A stretch of 64,000 bases of DNA. Source: Streptomyces sp. NBRC 110028. GTDB lineage: Bacteria > Actinomycetota > Actinomycetes > Streptomycetales > Streptomycetaceae. Position numbers and translations under genes: made by a program. The stretch spans positions 1 through 64,000 of the forward strand of contig NZ_BBUZ01000024.1 in NCBI RefSeq assembly GCF_001417735.1. The letters are read 5' to 3'. Shown here piece by piece: positions 59,577 through 64,000 of this stretch (positions are counted from its first letter, which is position 1; each line of letters opens with the position of its first letter). The notes under the pieces are model-generated. The model was not told the origin of the DNA. It searched no databases and saw only the letters and a list, made by a program, of their open reading frames with translations.

Positions 59577-59726
59577 GGCCCGCTACGGCCACCCCCATAA
59601 GGACGGAGCGCGCCGACTGGCCGCCTCCGGTGCGGGCCGACTCGGCCTGTCGCCCCTGGTCCGACCTGGGGATTCGCTGGCCCGTTGGTGACGTGGTCGG
59701 TCACGCCACAGCCCAGAAATGCAGAA

Positions 59727-59770
59727 AACCCCTGATCAACAGGGGTCTTAGCTGGTGTCCGAGGGGGGAT
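59727..59770 (-). other. tRNA 3'-end scar with terminator-like hairpin (candidate att site)
   Basis: On the minus strand TCCCCCCTCGGACACCA (59769-59753) equals the T-arm/acceptor 3' end of a class II (Leu/Ser-type) tRNA including encoded CCA, but the rest of the tRNA is absent. It is followed by GACCCCTGTTGATCAGGGGT, a hairpin (59746-59729) of the kind found after tRNA genes used by integrases. A short tRNA 3' copy is what an integrating element leaves as attL or attR. Confidence 0.45.
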
Positions 59771-60296
59771 CTGGACCAATACCCCACGACTCACGCCCCT
59801 CACGACGGTGCTGACGTTGGCGTAGCCGCAGATTCGAACCCCTGGCGACCCTCGGCAACGCGAGGCGCGGCTCACCGCCTGCCTCAGTGCACTCAGCCCG
59901 TCCCCCGCGGCATCGGTAAGTCCCACCGCGTCGAGGTACCGCAAGCAGAACGAGCAGTAAGAACAGACGGCGGAATGGCACCCGACCACGCTACCCGGCA
60001 GAAGCATGTCCCTGGACCCACAGCAACGGTTGACGTACCGCCGACATTGGAGCCAGCCCGCCGGGCCGCCACACAAGCACCGAACGGAGCCACGTCGAAC
60101 TGGCCGTACTTGGGTGGCGTGCCCGAAGCTATCGGCCAGGCAGCACATTACTGCTGAATCAAAGGACACCGGTCTTCATCCGTTCGAGTCATTCGATGAG
60201 TCAATATCCGGCCAGGTGGCTGGAGTGTGTCTCTGGATGGCCGCGACAGATTCGGGAGAATAAGACCAAGAGGGAAAGGCCGACCGAGGGGGCGTC

Positions 60297-62342
60297 GTGG
60301 CAGATGTGCGCCTGGTTCAGGTCGGAGCAAACGACAGCAAGTTAGTGGACGCCGTCATCGGTCTTGGCGATCGGCACCGCAAGACGCTTGGCCTTTTACC
60401 GCGCGAAGCCTTCAGAGAGAGCGCAGCCGCCGGGACGCTGCTGGCGGCGATGGCGGGTCGGCAATTGGCCGGGTACGCGTTGTACGGGCTGCCACGTCAG
60501 GAGATCCGCTTGGCGCACCTGTGCGTCGCTCCGGAGTGGAACGGCCATAAGGTAGCTCGGCGGCTCGTCGAAGAGATCACGCGTCGGCACCCCGATCGGC
60601 GGGGCATCAAGCTCAACTGCCGCCGTGACTACGGTCTGGGTGGCATGTGGGAGAAGCTCGGGTTCGTCCCGCTGAGGGACCGGCCGGGCCGGGGCTCGGA
60701 TCACGCGGTGCTCACCACGTGGTGGAAGGATCACGGGCTTCCGGATCTTTTCTCCTCGCAGACTGATGAGGCTCCTCTGATCGTGGCCATCGACTGCGGT
60801 GTGATGACCAGGATGCACGGCGCTCCTGAATCCGCGGCTGCCCAAGATGCGCAGGCGCTGCACGCCGAGTGGCTGAGCGATCTCCTCCTCATCGTGGTGA
60901 CTCCACGCTTGCTGCACGACATCGACAAGATCGCAGATGATGGCGAGCGACAAAGGGCACTGGGAGCAGCGCACAGCTATCATCGTCCGTCCATCCCTGA
61001 CGAAGTCGTGCGGCAGCACATGGAGCACTTGGCCGGTGCGGCCGAGCGTCGCACGGCGATCCTTCCCGCTGGGGCCGCGGCTGATCGGATCAGGTATGCC
61101 GCCGAGGCCGCCGCCGCAGGGGCGCACGTCCTGGTCAGCACCGACGAAATCCTCACCTCGCTGGCGGAGGAGATCTGGGAAAAATGCCAGCTACAGGTGC
61201 TCCCGCCCGCGGCGGTGGTATCGAATGTGCACAACCTCCGCGAGTCCCAGGGGTACAGTCCCGGGCTGCTGGGGACGTCGTTGGAAGCCCGGGTCATCAC
61301 TTCGTGGCAGGACGGTCTGCTCACCTCGTTCGGCATTCAGCAGGGCACCGGTGTGGACTCCCACCTCGCGGCGCGGCTTCGGGCAGCGATCTCGCGCGGC
61401 GATGGGCGATGCGTACTCATTGCGGACGCCGAAGGGCAGCCGCTCGCGCTGTACGCGTGGCGCATGGACGAGCACGTCCTGGAGGTCCGGGTCTTACGCA
61501 CCCTCGCGCACCGACTGGAATCGACCTTGGCCCGGCAACTGGTCTTCACCCTGCGCCGACACTGCCGGGACGGCGGCGGCCATGCAGTGCGCGTGACGGA
61601 TCCGGGACTGTCGGACCAGGTGTGCTCGGCGCTCGACTCCGACGGATTCATGCGACGCGACGAGGTGTGGGCTGGCCTCGTCATCGACGTGTGCGCCGAC
61701 ACCGCGGACGTTGTCGAAGCGGTCCAACGTGTGGTGCAGACCATCGCGGTAACCCCACCGGCTATTCCAGCCCCGGCCTCCGCCTACATCGCCGCCTCCG
61801 TCGAACGCGCGCTGTGGCCAGCCAAACTGATCGATTCGTCCCTTCCGTCGTTCCTGGTCCCTATCAAACCAGTCCCAGCCGACTTGCTGTTCGGCCTCCG
61901 GGAGTCACTGATCCCCCGGCCCGACGAACTCGGCATCAGCCGGGAGCATGTCTACTACCGGGCGCCGACCCGCCACGGTGAGACCGCACCGGCCCGCCTG
62001 CTGTGGTACGCCAGCACCGACAAGAGCACCGCCATCTCTGCGGTGGTCGCCTGTTCGCGTCTCGACGAGGTCCTGGTCAACGAAGCGGACGCGTTGTACG
62101 ACCGCTTCCGCCACCTCGGAGTCTTCGATCGGGCACAGGTCAGGAACATCGCAAACCGCCACGAGGGACGTGCGATGGCGCTCCGCTTCTCCGATACACA
62201 GATATTGTCGCGCCCGGTGCCTTTGGCTCGTCTCCGGCACCTCGCCGAGGCTCAGGGGCATAAGTTGTCCCTGCGGTCGATCTTCCGGATCAGCCCGCGA
62301 CTGTTCCGCGCCGTGTACGAGGAAGGGCACGCCAGACCGTGA
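60297..62342 (+). CDS. GNAT-PIN-GNAT-PUA-like multidomain protein
   Basis: The 681-residue protein has an N-terminal GNAT acetyltransferase (LAHLCVAPEWNGHKVARRLV, about 70-95). A PIN-like nuclease domain follows (LIVAIDCGVM and GAHVLVSTDEILTSLA supply acidic residues, about 160-320). Next come a second, degenerate GNAT-like part (RCVLIADAEGQPLALYAWRM) and a C-terminal PUA/ASCH-like region (ALRFSDTQILSRPVPLARL). It probably acts on RNA. Three TTA codons (60342, 60396, 61494) and lower GC suggest horizontal origin. It is GTGA-coupled to an ASCH-domain gene. GTG 60297 has GAGGGGG upstream. Confidence 0.75.
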   Translation: MADVRLVQVGANDSKLVDAVIGLGDRHRKTLGLLPREAFRESAAAGTLLAAMAGRQLAGYALYGLPRQEIRLAHLCVAPEWNGHKVARRLVEEITRRHPDRRGIKLNCRRDYGLGGMWEKLGFVPLRDRPGRGSDHAVLTTWWKDHGLPDLFSSQTDEAPLIVAIDCGVMTRMHGAPESAAAQDAQALHAEWLSDLLLIVVTPRLLHDIDKIADDGERQRALGAAHSYHRPSIPDEVVRQHMEHLAGAAERRTAILPAGAAADRIRYAAEAAAAGAHVLVSTDEILTSLAEEIWEKCQLQVLPPAAVVSNVHNLRESQGYSPGLLGTSLEARVITSWQDGLLTSFGIQQGTGVDSHLAARLRAAISRGDGRCVLIADAEGQPLALYAWRMDEHVLEVRVLRTLAHRLESTLARQLVFTLRRHCRDGGGHAVRVTDPGLSDQVCSALDSDGFMRRDEVWAGLVIDVCADTADVVEAVQRVVQTIAVTPPAIPAPASAYIAASVERALWPAKLIDSSLPSFLVPIKPVPADLLFGLRESLIPRPDELGISREHVYYRAPTRHGETAPARLLWYASTDKSTAISAVVACSRLDEVLVNEADALYDRFRHLGVFDRAQVRNIANRHEGRAMALRFSDTQILSRPVPLARLRHLAEAQGHKLSLRSIFRISPRLFRAVYEEGHARP

Positions 62343-62821
62343 CACCACCATCGAAACGAGCGGTCCTGATGTCGATCCACCCGCGCTTCGCCTCGGCGAT
62401 TCTCGACGGCACCAAGACCGTCGAGTTGCGCCGGCGTCGGGTCGCCTTCCCGCCGGGGACCTTCGTGGTGCTCTACGCCTCCGCGCCCGAGATGGCACTG
62501 GTCGGCACCGTCCGCGTCGACACCGTCGTCATCGCTGAACCAGGCCACCTCTGGGAGAGCGTTGCCACCCGATCCGGAATCACCCGGCGCGAATACGATC
62601 AGTACGCGGCCGGGGCCGGCGCGCTGTCGGCGCTCTTCCTCGATACGCCGAGCAAACTACCCGCTCCCGTGCCGCTCACCACGCTACGCGGAGCGTGGTC
62701 GCCCTTTACCGTCCCGCAGAGTTACCGCTATCTCAACGTGGAGGAACTCAAGTCCATCGCAAGCGCCGACGCGGCAGGTGCCGAACTCCTCCAGCGGGTC
62801 ATCGACTCCGGCTCCGCCTGA
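62339..62821 (+). CDS. ASCH-domain protein
   Basis: The 160-residue protein has the ASCH fold (PUA-like). MSIHPRFASAILDGTKTVEL is the conserved start with the TKTVELR motif, followed by FVVLYASAPEMALVGTVRV. ASCH proteins bind RNA; some, such as E. coli YqfB, remove acetyl from N4-acetylcytidine. The start (GTG 62339) overlaps the stop of the GNAT-PIN gene, so the two form one module, perhaps toxin/antitoxin-like or RNA-modifying. The length exceeds minimal ASCH domains by a C-terminal helical part. Confidence 0.82.
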   Translation: MTPPSKRAVLMSIHPRFASAILDGTKTVELRRRRVAFPPGTFVVLYASAPEMALVGTVRVDTVVIAEPGHLWESVATRSGITRREYDQYAAGAGALSALFLDTPSKLPAPVPLTTLRGAWSPFTVPQSYRYLNVEELKSIASADAAGAELLQRVIDSGSA

Positions 62822-63354
62822 TCAGGAACCCGAGGGGCTGCCGGGGACACTGAGGTGTACGCATGTCTGGACAAGGGCTGAACCGACGGCCGAGCACCCG
62901 GTCTGCTCACCACGCGCTTGCCGGGCTGCTTCGAACCCCACGTCTGTCGGTGCGAGGCCATAGGGTCTTTCCCTCACGTCTGGGTCATGCGGCTCCCCGC
63001 CCCAGGGGGACGACATCGGCGAGTTCCCCTTCAACGTCCAGTTTTGTCTCGAATCACCCTCTCATCTACTTTTACCCAGGTCGGGTAGTGTTTTTGCGAT
63101 CTGCTTCAGGTGTTGTGGGAGGGACTTTTGAGGGTGGCACATGGAGGTCTGGCCGGAGTGTTCGTGCAGGTCACGGCGACCTGGTCCGGCGGTTGAGCCC
63201 GACCCGGTTTCCCGTTGCCGGAACCGTGCCGGATGGGGCTCCCACCGCGATCGCTGCCTCGCGCCACGCCGTAAGGTGGGTTCGCACAGTGGACGGGCCC
63301 GTCGCAGAGCACAGGTCGGGCGTGGTGGAAGTCGGGACGGAGTAGACGGCGAAT
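62822..63354. other. Gene-free 533-base interval before the methylase gene
   Basis: Open frames exist on both strands but none has family similarity, a convincing ribosome site or consistent third-position GC. AT-richer patches near 63030-63110 (TCTACTTTTACCC, TAGTGTTTTTGCG) are the likely promoter region for the gene starting at 63355. No repeat or RNA gene is recognised. Confidence 0.5.
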
Positions 63355-64000
63355 ATGGCGGACGAGCAGCTGGGTCTTGGATTTTCCGTGCCGGAGGAGC
63401 CCAAGAAGCGGTCCGAGGGTGCGTCGCCGCCGCGTGCACTCGGAGACGACGAGACGATCGACTACATCACGGGTCGCGACATTCTTAAGCTGACCGAGGC
63501 CGAAAAGGTCCGTCAGCACATTGCCCGGGTTCTCGTACACCAATACGGGATCAATCCGGACGACATGGCGCGGGACCATGTGATCGAGATCCCGGCTGGT
63601 GAGGGCACCCGCAAGAGTCGCAAGAAGGTCAGCATCGCTGTCTTCGAGCCCGACAAGCCGCACCGACTGGAATATCTGCGTCGCATCGTCATCACCAAGC
63701 CGCGCCCCCGGACGGGCCGCACCGTCACCAAGATCCGCACGCATGAGCAGGCGACGAAGGACATTGAGGAACTCCAGTCGCTGATGAGCGTGGTGGGGCC
63801 GCAGTGCCATCTGGGCCTGTGGACCGACGACATCGACCTGTATTTCGTGGAGCGGCTCAAGAAGGACGACGAGGGCCGGGAGATCCGGTTCGAGCCTCGC
63901 TTCCGGCCCCTGCCGAACTGGCCGCGCGGCGACGATACGGCCTTCGACGCCGCCCGTGATGCGTCATCGCTGGCGGAGATCCGGCGCGCGGACAAATACA
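63355..64000 (+). CDS. Restriction/methylation protein with HsdR_N-like domain (partial)
   Basis: The frame from the ATG at 63355 is open to the window end (215 codons). GDDETIDYITGRDILKLTEAEK and VRQHIARVLVHQYGINPDDM match the N-terminal nuclease-fold domain of type I or fused restriction/methylase proteins. KKVSIAVFEPDKPH, RRIVITKPR (in place of the usual ECK nuclease core) and HLGLWTDDIDLYFVERL follow. The substitution of the catalytic ECK-like residues suggests loss of nuclease activity in this domain. The remainder, probably an N-6 adenine methylase, lies outside. GACGGAGTAGACGGCGAAT precedes the start. Confidence 0.7.
   Translation, partial: MADEQLGLGFSVPEEPKKRSEGASPPRALGDDETIDYITGRDILKLTEAEKVRQHIARVLVHQYGINPDDMARDHVIEIPAGEGTRKSRKKVSIAVFEPDKPHRLEYLRRIVITKPRPRTGRTVTKIRTHEQATKDIEELQSLMSVVGPQCHLGLWTDDIDLYFVERLKKDDEGREIRFEPRFRPLPNWPRGDDTAFDAARDASSLAEIRRADKY

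Noticed and set aside
59821..59860. GGTTCGAATC-like T-loop on the minus strand, considered as a tRNA
   Set aside because: The arms do not pair and no acceptor stem or anticodon arm can be drawn.
62863..63345. A 160-codon frame before the methylase gene
   Set aside because: No ribosome site, no similarity and composition typical of chance frames in GC-rich DNA.

Overview
The window is chromosomal DNA from a Streptomyces-type actinomycete. The evidence is very high GC with third-position GC bias, frequent GTG starts, ATGA/GTGA translational coupling, an SsgA-like sporulation protein, HTH-DUF397 pairs, F420-dependent luciferase-like oxidoreductases, CebR-type operators and sparse TTA (bldA) codons. 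It mixes ordinary chromosomal genes with an unusual load of insertion-sequence scars and decayed genes, as expected of a variable chromosomal arm.

Left edge (1-7.6 kb): an IS605-type element (tnpA and tnpB divergent) sits in an MFS transporter gene that is coupled to a dihydrodipicolinate-synthase-family lyase. A complete group II intron with its reverse transcriptase/maturase lies inside tnpB, and exact removal at the predicted boundaries restores an unbroken 444-residue TnpB. An IS481-family element and a 167-bp MITE with 23-bp perfect inverted repeats follow.

Housekeeping stretch (7.6-30.4 kb): VOC protein and WYL regulator, endonuclease V, a membrane-anchored sigma-like protein, an SsgA-like protein, a GPP34 protein, a membrane-tethered HTH protein, a 1134-residue HEAT-repeat protein, an aldehyde dehydrogenase, the glucarate catabolic pair kdgD-gudD with a divergent IclR regulator, a tandem secreted SGNH esterase with a CebR box, an F420 oxidoreductase, and a sulfonate locus (leader peptide, deleted sfnG remnant, FMN reductase, SsuD-like monooxygenase).

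Regulatory and biosynthetic core (30.4-43.6 kb): a two-component system with two TTA codons, a LysR regulator, an MFS exporter, a flavodoxin-type reductase, and then nine tightly coupled plus-strand genes. The first two predict 3-amino-4-hydroxybenzoate synthesis (GriI/GriH type). The others are two AMP ligases, two acyl carrier proteins, a full ketosynthase, a half-length ketosynthase-like partner and a small unknown protein. I consider this the best candidate for an undescribed biosynthetic system; its parts resemble those of benzoxazole and aryl-primed type II PKS pathways, without an obvious match to either.

Right part (43.6-64 kb): an HTH/DUF397/RsbW-like regulatory set, a doubly deleted FAD/Fe-S oxidoreductase pseudogene, a CebR-boxed GH12 endoglucanase, a patch of gene fragments, a copper-handling locus (cupredoxin-fused P1B ATPase plus three small membrane proteins), IS256, Tn3 and IS5 remnants, TetR/esterase and ArsR/PfpI pairs, and a tRNA 3'-end scar. 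Beyond the scar lie a GNAT-PIN-GNAT fusion coupled to an ASCH protein and the start of a restriction/methylation gene, which together suggest the edge of a mobile or defence island.
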